A stretch of DNA of 64,000 nucleotides. Origin: Ancylothrix sp. D3o. GTDB taxonomy: Bacteria; Cyanobacteriota; Cyanobacteriia; Cyanobacteriales; Oscillatoriaceae. The notes under the pieces were generated by a model. The model saw only the letters and a program-made list of their open reading frames with translations. It was not told where the DNA came from and did no database searches. The stretch is from NCBI RefSeq assembly GCF_025370775.1, contig NZ_JAMXEX010000012.1, forward strand, positions 114,145-178,144. The letters run 5' to 3'. A program made the position numbers and the translations under genes. Of this stretch, positions 17,621-25,732 are shown one piece after another; position 1 is the stretch's first letter; every line of letters begins with the position of its first letter.

Positions 17621-18142
17621 TTAATTTCCATCCCTAAGATGATAGGAAAGTTGTACAAGGCCGGTGTTATAGCTTTGACATTGGCTGAGTTGGAAAAATT
17701 GAGGAGTCATTTTTGCCGGAAAAAGGCTAATCCCTTCTCCTAAAATTATAGGATGAATAGAAAGAATAACCTCATCAATTAACTTTTCATTCATTAATTC
17801 AAAAACCAACTGCCCCCCGCCTACTAACCAAATATTCTTACCGTTTTGTTGCTTTAAATTAGACACAAAAATTTTGATATTTTCGCTGATAATTTCCGTC
17901 TCTGGAGTAGGACTAAAGCGAGAATTTTTGGAAAAAACATAAGTCTTTACCCCTTGGTAAGGATACTCTCCAAAGGTTAAAACTTGCTCATAAGTTTTTC
18001 TACCCATGAGAAGTGTATCAATACTTGAGTAAAAATCCGAGTAGCCGTAATCTTGATCGGTGAATAACCAGTCTATTTCTCCTGAATTTCTGGCGATATA
18101 GCCATCTAAACTAGATGCGATAAACAAGATTATTTTTCTCAT
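17621..18142 (-). CDS. Dihydrofolate reductase-like protein (RibD C-terminal domain family)
   Basis: 173-aa NADPH-binding protein of the DHFR/RibD-C superfamily. Visible are the N-terminal strand RKIILFIASSLDGYIAR, LLMGRKTYEQVL, KTYVFSKNSRF, the cofactor segment IWLVGGGQLVFELM and a late LIDEVILSIHPIILGEG strand. It lies 67 nt downstream of folC on the same strand, so the two are probably co-transcribed. Family members include uncharacterised reductases; in Mycobacterium a RibD-like protein can supply DHFR activity. Given ThyX in this genome and the folC linkage, a folate reductase role is attractive but inferred. Confidence 0.85.
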   Translation of the reverse strand: MRKIILFIASSLDGYIARNSGEIDWLFTDQDYGYSDFYSSIDTLLMGRKTYEQVLTFGEYPYQGVKTYVFSKNSRFSPTPETEIISENIKIFVSNLKQQNGKNIWLVGGGQLVFELMNEKLIDEVILSIHPIILGEGISLFPAKMTPQFFQLSQCQSYNTGLVQLSYHLRDGN

Positions 18143-18209
18143 CCCTAGAAGTCCTTTGAGTGTGAATATTTTTCGGTGTCTTTAAAGAATTTTAAGGGTT
18201 TCTGAACCA

Positions 18210-19448
18210 TCAAACATTTGCCTTTAAAAAATGCCCAATTAAGTAAAGTGAACCGCATAAAACAGTGGTTTTGTCAAGGTGTTGGCTGGCGGTGATTAAG
18301 CCGGTTTCAAGATCAGGAAAACATCGGCTTTCTTGTAACGGAATATTGAGACTTTTTGCGAGGGTTAAAAGTTCTTCTGGCTTAGCACTTCCACTATCTG
18401 GAATGGGGACTAAATAAAGCCGGTCTTGAGGTCGTAATAAAGCTTGGAAAATGGCTTGATGATCTTTTCTAGCCATCATTCCAATTACCCAGTTTACAGA
18501 ATTGATGTTTTGACTGTCTAAATATCGGCGCAAAGCTAAGGCATTGTCGGGGTTATGACAACCATCTATTAAAAGCTGATTTTCTCGCCATTTCACCCAT
18601 TGAATGCGTCCAGGCCAGCGGGTTTTTTCTATGCCTTGGATGATATTTTCTTGGCTTATTTTCCAACCTTGTTGTTTTAAATTTAAAATTGTTTCTATGG
18701 CAATGGCTGAATTGATTAATTGTACATCACCGGCTAAAGGTAGAGGATATTCGATATTTTTGTAAATAGCAGTGTTGGGTTTTGTTGGGTGGAGGGTGGC
18801 CGGTTCTATCCAGGTGACAGGACAGTTTAATTCAGTGATTTTTTGTTGGATGACTTGTTTGGCTTGGGGGGGAACTTTGCCGATAATGCTGGGAATTTGG
18901 GGTTTAAGGATGCCGGCTTTTTCAAAGGCGATATCGGCTAAGGTTGGGCCCAGCATTTCTGTGTGATCTAAACCTATGGATGTGATGATACTAACAAGGG
19001 CTTTTTCACAGACATTTGTGGCATCTAACCGGCCCCCTAACCCCACTTCCATAATGGCTATATCTACTTTTTTTTCGGCAAAATATAGCCAAGCTACGGC
19101 GGTGATAATTTCAAATTGGGTAGGTTCATTTTCGGTATTTATGGCTTGTTTTACTTGTAATAAATATTTTTCTAAGTCAGAGTTTGTGATGGGAGTTTCG
19201 TTAAGGGTGATGCGTTCTGTCCAGTCAATGAAATGCGGGGATGTGTACCGGCCTGTTTTGTAGCCGGCAGCGGTTAATATGGAGGAAAGATAGGCGCAGA
19301 CTGAGCCTTTACCGTTGGTGCCGGCGACGTGAATGATGGGATAATTTTGTTGGGGATTGTTGAGGTTGGCGAGTAGAGTTTGGATGCGTTCTAAGCCTAG
19401 TTGGATGCCTAACTTAGAAGATTGTGCCAAAATAGTATCACTGTTCAC
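18210..19448 (-). CDS. folC: Bifunctional folylpolyglutamate/dihydrofolate synthase
   Basis: Mur-ligase family enzyme adding Glu to dihydropteroate and polyglutamate tails to folates, using ATP. Motifs: GLERIQTLLANL, P-loop HVAGTNGKGSVCAYL, RYTSPH, EVGLGGRLDATN, ITSIGLDHTEMLG and DGCHNPDNALALR. I place the start at GTG 19448 (412 aa), which matches the family N-terminus and leaves 23 nt to the divergent OGFr gene; a TTG at 19493 would add 15 residues and overlap that gene. Neither start has a clear ribosome-binding site. The DHFR-like gene follows in the same direction. Confidence 0.93.
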   Translation of the reverse strand: MNSDTILAQSSKLGIQLGLERIQTLLANLNNPQQNYPIIHVAGTNGKGSVCAYLSSILTAAGYKTGRYTSPHFIDWTERITLNETPITNSDLEKYLLQVKQAINTENEPTQFEIITAVAWLYFAEKKVDIAIMEVGLGGRLDATNVCEKALVSIITSIGLDHTEMLGPTLADIAFEKAGILKPQIPSIIGKVPPQAKQVIQQKITELNCPVTWIEPATLHPTKPNTAIYKNIEYPLPLAGDVQLINSAIAIETILNLKQQGWKISQENIIQGIEKTRWPGRIQWVKWRENQLLIDGCHNPDNALALRRYLDSQNINSVNWVIGMMARKDHQAIFQALLRPQDRLYLVPIPDSGSAKPEELLTLAKSLNIPLQESRCFPDLETGLITASQHLDKTTVLCGSLYLIGHFLKANV

Positions 19449-19471
19449 GGGTTTAGAAAAAAGAGGTAAAA

Positions 19472-19987
19472 ATGCAAGAAGTTTATCACCCAATCATAGC
19501 ATTTTATCTAGGGTTACAACCGGATACAGAAGGGCGAAAAATTGAGGAAATATGGGGATGGAGTTATGGCCGGTTGGAGGCTATCCACGATTTTATTCAG
19601 TGGTTGTTTCCTTTGCGGGATAAAAGTATGGTGAATTTGGATGCGCCGGTTTTGAATAAAGAGGTGATTGAAAAGGTTAAAAATAGTGAGGAGTTGCGTT
19701 CAAGGTTGCTACATTCGTTTGAGTTAATGTTGGGTTTTTATGGCTTGGAGTTGGTGGGGAATGAGGTGTGTTTGGGGGATAATTTTGAGGAACGTAAGCA
19801 AAATTGGCTACGCCGGGGAAATCATAATTTTTTGCGAATTACGCGGATTTTAAAGTGTTTGGGTTATTTGGGGTTGAAAAAGGAGGCTGTGGCGTTTTTT
19901 GGGTGTTTGCAGAAGATTTATGAGCAGGAAGGCGATAAAATTGGCTCTGTCACTTTTGGTTATTGGCAAGCGGCGGTGAGGGATTGA
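19472..19987 (+). CDS. Opioid growth factor receptor (OGFr)-domain protein
   Basis: 171-aa protein made almost entirely of the OGFr conserved region: FYLGLQPDTEGRKIEEIWGW, then RLEAIHDFIQWLFPLRD, NKEVIEKVKNSEELRSRLL, FELMLGFYGLEL and NHNFLRITRILKCLGYLG. An AGAGGT ribosome-binding site sits 5 nt before the ATG. The name comes from a vertebrate receptor sharing the domain; in bacteria the function is unknown, and nothing here suggests peptide signalling. It is divergent from folC with an extremely short gap, so each promoter must lie within the other gene. Confidence 0.9.
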   Translation: MQEVYHPIIAFYLGLQPDTEGRKIEEIWGWSYGRLEAIHDFIQWLFPLRDKSMVNLDAPVLNKEVIEKVKNSEELRSRLLHSFELMLGFYGLELVGNEVCLGDNFEERKQNWLRRGNHNFLRITRILKCLGYLGLKKEAVAFFGCLQKIYEQEGDKIGSVTFGYWQAAVRD

Positions 19988-20028
19988 GGAGGCCGGTTTA
20001 AAAATGTAGAGACGTTCGTAGCACTAAT

Positions 20029-20103
20029 GTAGGATGGGTAGAGGAACGAAACCCAACACTATCGAAGCTTTGATGGGTTTCACTTACGCTCTACCCATCC
20101 TAC
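20029..20103. repeat. MITE-like inverted repeat (GTAGGATGGGTAG)
   Basis: Perfect 13-bp terminal inverted repeat GTAGGATGGGTAG / CTACCCATCCTAC at 20029-20041 and 20091-20103, with an inner AAACCCA/TGGGTTT pair. It is preceded by a half-copy of the GTAGAGACGTTC palindrome. It contains no gene and looks like a small non-autonomous element. Confidence 0.8.
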
Positions 20104-20139
20104 GAATAATTATGAAAAACCCTGTTTTAAATGCAATTT

Positions 20140-20172
20140 AAAAAGCCGGCTTGTGATAGAAACCGGCTTTTT
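20140..20172. terminator. Bidirectional terminator between OGFr gene and the DUF5132/HMA2 cluster
   Basis: AAAAAGCCGG (20140-20149) pairs with CCGGCTTTTT (20163-20172); a T-run follows in both reading directions. It lies downstream of both convergent transcription units. Confidence 0.8.
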
Positions 20173-20207
20173 AAAAAAGGTAGGCTAATTTGCAAAAACC
20201 AATCTTG

Positions 20208-20492
20208 TTAACCTTGGGGCCCAGAAATGCCATTTCCTGACGCCACAACGCCATTGACTTCTTCTTCTGCAAGTTCTGCACGCGCTTCGGCGACGAGATC
20301 CTCAAATACCTCACCGGCCTCTGCTAAAGCGCCTTTGCTGCGTTCTAAAAGTGAAATTCCGCCTTTAATTGCTGCTTTGGCAACGGGTTTACCGATACCG
20401 GCAATTACTGGGAGCAACAAAACGGCACCAATACCGGCAGCCACACCGACCGGCCCCAAGTCTTCAAACAACTCACCTGCTTTAATTGCCAT
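20208..20492 (-). CDS. DUF5132-type small glycine-zipper protein, paralogue 3
   Basis: 94-aa protein, start at ATG 20492 set by GGAGGAG 6 nt upstream (an in-frame TTG at 20507 lies inside that site). It has a Gly/Ala/Val-rich hydrophobic segment (GPVGVAAGIGAVLLLPVIAG, about residues 12-31), the family block GKPVAKAAIKGG, then a charged Ala/Glu-rich helix (DLVAEARAELAEEE) and a short Gly/Ser tail. Paralogues are at 22374 and 22791. It is the last gene of the minus-strand cluster with a P-type ATPase and HMA2 proteins. The function is unknown; the shape (one membrane segment plus EA-rich helix) suggests an oligomerising membrane scaffold. Confidence 0.85.
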   Translation of the reverse strand: MAIKAGELFEDLGPVGVAAGIGAVLLLPVIAGIGKPVAKAAIKGGISLLERSKGALAEAGEVFEDLVAEARAELAEEEVNGVVASGNGISGPQG

Positions 20493-20524
20493 AAAATTCT
20501 CCTCCAAAAATATCTCTATTATCT

Positions 20525-21580
20525 CTAGGATAGACTACCTAAACCTGTTAGTGAATCTTGCGAAGAATTATCGTTTGCAAGCGCTGCAATTGCCAAAATA
20601 CGCACTTTCACCGCTTCTCGAAATCCTAAAGGTAATGCACTATACAAAGGTTGCCCTCTCTGTAACCACCAGACTGTTTTTTTGGTTATATTTTCCAGAC
20701 AATACCAAAAACTTGCGGCTTCTTCCACCGGCACCATTTGTGTTTCAAATTCTGAAGAAGAAATTACCATTACAGGCTCAATTTTTGCCGGTTGAGAAAC
20801 TAAGTGCGGTGTTTCTGAGATAGTTTCTACAGCAACAGCCACTTCTTCTATTTTGCTTTGTTCAGATAAAATTGGTGCCTGTGTTTCTACTGTTGGTGTT
20901 TCTATGGTTTCATTGTCTGCATTCCCTGGCGGTGGCGGGAGTTCGTCATCATCTTTTTTTGATTCTATTTTTTCCGAAACTGGCTTTTCTATTACCTCTT
21001 GGCTAACAGAAATATCTTCTGAATCTTCGGTTTTTTGAGTTGAGTCTAAGACTTCAGCCAAATAAGCCTGCATTTCTGAATCAGAAACGATGCCGGTGTT
21101 ATAATTTACCAGCACTGATGATGCTTTGCGGTTGATTCGGACACTTTTTACAGATTCGTTTCTCATTAGCAAGTCATCGAGATATTCTGCATATTCGATA
21201 TCTTCTGCTACGCGAGGAACCGAGAGGCGAATTCGGCCAGGGATTGCATGAACAATTTTATAATTTAAACTTGATGGGGGGGTTAATTCTTGTTGAGTTT
21301 TGGCTAAAACTTCGGAGTTTTTGACGGTTGGTAAAACTTCTGGGGTTTCCGAATCTAATTGCTCAATAATTTGGCGAGTGGTTCCCGCAGCCACCATGTA
21401 ACCTAAAAGCGCCCGCCAGCCGGCCAAATTTAACCCTCTTGTTACCACTAAACCCACGATCAACGGTAAAAAGTTTTTGCCTTGAGTTTTCCAATATTCC
21501 GAGGATTTCCAAGCGGCAAAGGGGTCTGCTTTATTAGAGGTTGCTTGTTCTTTGTTGGTATTTTTTATTGCTTCTGACAT
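20525..21580 (-). CDS. HMA2-domain membrane protein (351 aa)
   Basis: Start supported by AAGGAGG 10 nt upstream. Layout: hydrophobic segment (about residues 37-66, ending AAGTTRQ, a motif shared with the paralogue at 25733), one HMA2 domain (about 105-170) with VHAIPGRIRLSVP (His111, Pro114-Gly-Arg), an acidic Pro/Glu-rich linker (about 180-265) and a C-terminal block with WYCLENITKKTVWWLQRG. The HMA fold here lacks the metal-binding CxxC; a His and the PGR motif occupy that loop. It probably works with the P-type ATPase at 23234 as an accessory or scaffold. The specific role is unknown. Confidence 0.82.
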   Translation of the reverse strand: MSEAIKNTNKEQATSNKADPFAAWKSSEYWKTQGKNFLPLIVGLVVTRGLNLAGWRALLGYMVAAGTTRQIIEQLDSETPEVLPTVKNSEVLAKTQQELTPPSSLNYKIVHAIPGRIRLSVPRVAEDIEYAEYLDDLLMRNESVKSVRINRKASSVLVNYNTGIVSDSEMQAYLAEVLDSTQKTEDSEDISVSQEVIEKPVSEKIESKKDDDELPPPPGNADNETIETPTVETQAPILSEQSKIEEVAVAVETISETPHLVSQPAKIEPVMVISSSEFETQMVPVEEAASFWYCLENITKKTVWWLQRGQPLYSALPLGFREAVKVRILAIAALANDNSSQDSLTGLGSLS

Positions 21581-21700
21581 TTATTTTTTCCTCCTTTTAA
21601 AGTTTATTTTACCGGCTTTTAGGTTGCCTAAACTCAAAAATATAATAAAACTTAAGGCAGGCCGAGAAGCCTGCTTTGATAAACTTGCCTTAACTTAGTT

Positions 21701-22294
21701 TTAAAGGTGTTCCATCTGGCTTTGAGTTTTAAATTGCTCTGGTTTATTCGTATAGTGTAGCTTCAAGAAACTATCAAACGAATACCAAGCCAATACATAC
21801 CAAGGCACCACATCTAATTGTAAACCTTTGATCAGCAATTGACGAATTGCCAGAGTTCCTAAACCCACCGGCACAATAAAGCGTAAGTCTATAAATCCGT
21901 TGGTTGCGTGATTAACTTTTTGATTCAAATCAACAAAAGCACCGGCCACATCGGCGGCTGAGTCTGATTCTCCGCGTGTTATTCCGCCAAAAATAATCCC
22001 TAAATCTTTTAAAGTTCCCACTACATTTTTAACGGCTTCTTGGTGAGTTTCGTGATGAATCACAATACTGCCTGTTTGTGGATTCATTCGCACTTGGGAA
22101 ACATCGGGATGTGCTTCAATTTCTCTTACCATTGCTTGCATTTGGGCAGGATTACGGTGAGATGCAGATACTTTTAAACGCAGCCGGCCAGGAGTTTGAC
22201 TGATTACGCGGCTATGAATTTCTGGGCTTAGAGATTTAAGGCTTGATTCATTCATGCGCTGTATTTTGGCATTGCTGGCTGTTCTAGTCTCCAT
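21701..22294 (-). CDS. HMA2-domain membrane protein (197 aa)
   Basis: One HMA2-like domain (about residues 25-100) with SQTPGRLRLKVS, where the usual His before PGR is replaced (Ser-Gln-Thr). It is followed by a hydrophobic region (about 135-178: FIVPVGLGTLAIRQLLIKGL, then VVPWYVLAWYSFDSFLKLH). There is no CxxC and no enzymatic domain. It sits between a DUF5132 paralogue (22374) and the larger HMA2 protein (20525), all in one direction. A second in-frame Met at residue 14 is an alternative start. Confidence 0.8.
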   Translation of the reverse strand: METRTASNAKIQRMNESSLKSLSPEIHSRVISQTPGRLRLKVSASHRNPAQMQAMVREIEAHPDVSQVRMNPQTGSIVIHHETHQEAVKNVVGTLKDLGIIFGGITRGESDSAADVAGAFVDLNQKVNHATNGFIDLRFIVPVGLGTLAIRQLLIKGLQLDVVPWYVLAWYSFDSFLKLHYTNKPEQFKTQSQMEHL

Positions 22295-22373
22295 TTTAGT
22301 GAATTTTTCCTAATTGGTGATGGTTTTGATTTGGGGTAGGGGGTTGTTGTCCCCCCTGATGTGTTTCTAAAAA

Positions 22374-22667
22374 CTAGGCTTCGGATTGGTTGCCGGTGGC
22401 TGTTTTTGGCATTTGATTTTCTGCCATTTCTGCTTTTGCTTCAGCGACGATATCTTCTACAGATTCTCCCACTTCTGCCAGCATTCCTTTGGTTTTTTCT
22501 GCTAAGGTAATGCTGCCTTTGATGACTCCTTTAAAAAGCGGTTTACCAACACCGGCCATCACAGGAATTAACACCGGCGCGAGTAATAAAGCACCAATTC
22601 CAACTACAAGGCCAACAGGGCCGGTGGTTTCTTCTAATAAAGCGAGGGGTTCTTCAATCAGTTTCAT
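22374..22667 (-). CDS. DUF5132-type small glycine-zipper protein, paralogue 2
   Basis: 97-aa protein: hydrophobic segment TGPVGLVVGIGALLLAPVLI (about residues 15-34), PVMAGVGKPLFKGVIKGS, then the charged helix MLAEVGESVEDIVAEAKAEM and a polar tail. It shares GKPxxKGxIKG and the E-D-(I/L)-V-A-E-A-(K/R)-A-E signature with the paralogues at 20208 and 22791, suggesting local duplication and a hetero-oligomer. The ribosome-binding site is weak (GAGAAA). It is upstream of the 197-aa HMA2 gene. Confidence 0.85.
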   Translation of the reverse strand: MKLIEEPLALLEETTGPVGLVVGIGALLLAPVLIPVMAGVGKPLFKGVIKGSITLAEKTKGMLAEVGESVEDIVAEAKAEMAENQMPKTATGNQSEA

Positions 22668-22790
22668 TTTGTTTTCTCTTTGTTTGGTGATTTTTGTGTT
22701 CTGTAGACGTTTTGGAGGAATACCAAATCCGGCTTATCAATAGGTTATTTTTCGGCTTAGGATTTGGTAGAAATTTTTAGCATTGCTATC

Positions 22791-23093
22791 TCAATCAGAA
22801 ATCGGTGTTGCTTCTGTAGGAATAGCGGCGGATCTCAATTCGCTTGAGGCGTGAGATTCTGCTAGTTCGGCTTTGGCTTCGGCTACTAAGTCTTCAAAGG
22901 CTTCTCCGACTTCTGCAAAGACTCCTTTGCTTTTTTCATAAGCAGCTAAACCGCCTTTTATCGCTGCTTTGGCAATTGGTTTGCCGACAGGTATTAAGAT
23001 CGGTGCGAGTAAAACGGCGCCTACTCCGACGACTATTACCGGTAATGCAATATCTTCGACTACTGTTTCGACAGCTTTACCAATTAAACCCAT
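22791..23093 (-). CDS. DUF5132-type small glycine-zipper protein, paralogue 1
   Basis: 100-aa protein directly downstream of the P-type ATPase gene. Hydrophobic segment ALPVIVVGVGAVLLAPILIP (about residues 16-35), family block GKPIAKAAIKGG, amphipathic helix FAEVGEAFEDLVAEAKAELA and a polar tail. AGAGG lies 9 nt before the ATG. The 140-nt gap to the ATPase holds a repeat and a hairpin (23128-23225), which may set the stoichiometry of small protein to ATPase. Confidence 0.85.
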   Translation of the reverse strand: MGLIGKAVETVVEDIALPVIVVGVGAVLLAPILIPVGKPIAKAAIKGGLAAYEKSKGVFAEVGEAFEDLVAEAKAELAESHASSELRSAAIPTEATPISD

Positions 23094-23127
23094 TGTTTTT
23101 TCCTCTCTTTTTGTTGGTTAATTTTTT

Positions 23128-23225
23128 AACCGCAGATGTTAGGCGCAGCCGCGCGCAGCGCTACGCGGATGAACGCAGATGAACGGGGATGTTTTGTCAT
23201 GGGTCTTTTTTGGAATGACCCATGA
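23128..23225. repeat. CGCAGATG repeat plus hairpin between ATPase and DUF5132 genes
   Basis: Degenerate AACCGCAGATG...GAACGCAGATGAACGGGGAT repeat interrupted by a GC-rich GCGCAGC stretch (23128-23190). It is followed by the inverted repeat TCATGGGTC / GACCCATGA (23197-23205 and 23217-23225). The hairpin lies between co-directional genes just after the ATPase stop. Confidence 0.7.
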
Positions 23226-23233
23226 ATAGGTGT

Positions 23234-25486
23234 CTATTTGTTTAGTAATGGACGCAAACCATTGACACCGGCAACTACACTAGAACCGTTATTTACAACA
23301 GTTGCGGCAAGCGGGTTGAGGCCAATGGTACCGGCCAAAACTAAACCGGCTAAATTTGGAATGGCGACAATGCCGGTGTTTTGACGAATTAATGCCATTG
23401 ATTGACGGGCTAAGTTAATTGCTTCGACTAAACCACGCAAATCATTTGTCATCAATACTACGTCTGCGGTTTCTCGCGCTACATCCGAACCGTCACCAAA
23501 AGAAATCGATAGATCGGCATAAGCTAACGCTGCTGAGTCGTTAATTCCATCGCCAATAAAGGCTACGGTACGACCGGCATTATGCAATTCTTGAACGACT
23601 GTTGCTTTTGTTTCGGGGAATGCTTCGGCGTGAATATTTTTTTCGGAAATATTCAACTCCGCAGCTACCGATTTTGCACGAGTCCAGTTATCACCGGTGA
23701 GAATGTGCAATTCCATTCCCATCTGATTTTGCAATTGGTCAATTACTTCGGATGTTTCTTTCCGCAGCGGATCTGTGTATTGCAAAACACCGCGCAAATG
23801 TCCATCACTGGCGACATAAATTAACGAACCGGCTTGCAATTCTGGGTGCTCTTCATACAAGCAATTTAAGTCTATGCCGTTTTGTTTGAGGTACCGTTTA
23901 CTACCTACTAAAACAGTTTGACCATCAATTTCTGCTTTGACTCCTAAACCAACTTCATAACTCCATTCTCCCCGCGCCAACAGATCCACGCCACGCTGTT
24001 CTGCATAGCGTACCACCGCTGAGGCGACGGGGTGAGTGAGGCGTTGTTCAGCCGCCGCTGCTAGTTCCACCACGCGATCTGCTGTCATACCATTAACGGT
24101 TTTAACGGCTATGACTTCCATATCGCCTTTGGTGAGGGTGCCGGTTTTATCGAATACAAAAGTATCAACTTGACCAAACAATTCTAAAGCGCGACCGGAA
24201 CGAATCAAAATCCCCCGCCGCGCCGCTGCTGTCAAGGCTGCAAGCACGGTAGTAGGAACGGAAACGCGAATGCCGGTGGCAAAGTCGAGGGTGAGAACAG
24301 ACGCGGCGCGGGCTAAGTTTCGGGTGACACCAAACACAACACCGGCTAACAAAATTGTCGGAATAACGGCCCGATCTGCTATTTTTGCCGCGTAGTTTTC
24401 AATTCTTGTATCATGCACCGGCGCTTCTTGAATTAATTGGATACTGCGACCGGCCCGTGTTTCATTCCCTACTCGTTCGGCAACAATATAAATTTGCCCT
24501 TCTCGTACCAAAGTTGAAGCATAAACTTCATCCCCTGGTTGTTTAATTACCGGCATTGATTCGCCAGTAAGTTTTTGTTGGTCAACGGTTGCTGAACCTC
24601 GCAAAACGGTTCCATCTACCGGTATTTGTTCACCCGGATAAACAATTACTGTGTCTCCGTGTTCAACTTCTTGGATAGGAATTTCTACTTTTTCGCCATC
24701 GCGTTCTACCCAAACTTTATCAGCTAGGGTGTCTAATAAATCCAGTGTTTGACGTTTAGAAGACCGCGCTGTGCGTTCCCGAATGGCATCTCCAACTTCA
24801 ATTAAACATAGCATGAGGGCCGGTGTTAAAAATTGCCCTTGCAGTGTTGTAATCAAAATCGCTGAAAAATCCAAAAAGTCGATATTGAGTTTGCGTTCGT
24901 TGCGGAGGCTTTCCCAAGCACGTTTAGCCACCGGCATTGCTGTCATGGCAATGGTTCCACCGACTAAAGCTGCGGGAACCGGCAACCCAAATGGCCCACT
25001 TAAAACTGCCAGTGTTGTTGCCAAAACCGGCAATTTCATCCCCCCCCAAGCGTTGTTTTCTTCTGGTTCTTCGGCTTCTTTTTTGCCTTTTTTTTCTATG
25101 GGAATAATGGCACTGGCTGCAAGCTGTATCAATGTTTCAAGATGCGTTTTTAGGTCGGCTGCCGAAATTTCGCTGACATTATAGCTAATGGCAATTGAAC
25201 CGGCAGATCGCTTAATAATGACATTTGTTACACCGGCTGTTGCTCTTGCTAATACTTCCAGACTTTGAGCGTATTCGGCATCTTTGATTAATGCTGGTAC
25301 GCGATATCTTACCCGTCCGGGGGTAGCATGAACGAGGCTGGCTTCTATTGTTGGCCGCTTGGCTTTTTCGGGATTATTTGTTTTTATAGTGCTGCGGTTA
25401 TGTGTAGCTTTTAGAGAAGATTTTTGTGTTTCTTCTGTTGCGATTTCGATATTTGTTTGTGTTGCCAATGCCATTAGTTTTGCCAT
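23234..25486 (-). CDS. P1B-type heavy-metal ATPase with N-terminal HMA2 domain and atypical membrane metal site
   Basis: 750-aa metal-transporting P-type ATPase. N-terminal HMA2 domain (about 48-120) carries LVHATPGRVRYRVP (His53) in place of the CxxC loop. Transport core: actuator TGES (307-310), phosphorylation DKTGTLTKG (Asp446), HP motif of the nucleotide domain (485-486), TGDNWTRAKSVA and GDGINDSAALA hinge. The membrane helix before the P-domain, CPC/SPC in typical metal ATPases, reads DFATGIRVSVP (401-411): no Cys, and the Pro is displaced. The substrate is therefore not predictable from CPx rules. Flanked by HMA2 and DUF5132 genes in one direction. Alternative start at Met5. Confidence 0.9.
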   Translation of the reverse strand: MAKLMALATQTNIEIATEETQKSSLKATHNRSTIKTNNPEKAKRPTIEASLVHATPGRVRYRVPALIKDAEYAQSLEVLARATAGVTNVIIKRSAGSIAISYNVSEISAADLKTHLETLIQLAASAIIPIEKKGKKEAEEPEENNAWGGMKLPVLATTLAVLSGPFGLPVPAALVGGTIAMTAMPVAKRAWESLRNERKLNIDFLDFSAILITTLQGQFLTPALMLCLIEVGDAIRERTARSSKRQTLDLLDTLADKVWVERDGEKVEIPIQEVEHGDTVIVYPGEQIPVDGTVLRGSATVDQQKLTGESMPVIKQPGDEVYASTLVREGQIYIVAERVGNETRAGRSIQLIQEAPVHDTRIENYAAKIADRAVIPTILLAGVVFGVTRNLARAASVLTLDFATGIRVSVPTTVLAALTAAARRGILIRSGRALELFGQVDTFVFDKTGTLTKGDMEVIAVKTVNGMTADRVVELAAAAEQRLTHPVASAVVRYAEQRGVDLLARGEWSYEVGLGVKAEIDGQTVLVGSKRYLKQNGIDLNCLYEEHPELQAGSLIYVASDGHLRGVLQYTDPLRKETSEVIDQLQNQMGMELHILTGDNWTRAKSVAAELNISEKNIHAEAFPETKATVVQELHNAGRTVAFIGDGINDSAALAYADLSISFGDGSDVARETADVVLMTNDLRGLVEAINLARQSMALIRQNTGIVAIPNLAGLVLAGTIGLNPLAATVVNNGSSVVAGVNGLRPLLNK

Positions 25487-25532
25487 TTCTTTAACTCATA
25501 ATGCTCCGTACTAGGGTTTGCTTTTTCCGTTT

Positions 25533-25550
25533 GGGGGTCGGAAAACCCCC
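25533..25550. other. Hairpin in the gap upstream of the P-type ATPase
   Basis: GGGGGT / ACCCCC with a 6-nt loop in the 246-nt gap between the 317-aa HMA2 gene and the ATPase gene. It could be a weak transcription or processing signal. Confidence 0.4.
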
Positions 25551-25732
25551 AGGTTCGGTATCGTTTTATACCTAACCTGCTCTTAATCTACTTTTTACTT
25601 CCGGGCCTTTTGTTCTATCCAAAGAGTGAATTTGGGTAGCTATTTTGATAAAAAGCCTTTTGTAAATGCTGTGTCAAAAGGGTTTTGTCCGTTTCTCCGC
25701 CTGATGTTTTTAACAATATCACGTTTTTACTG

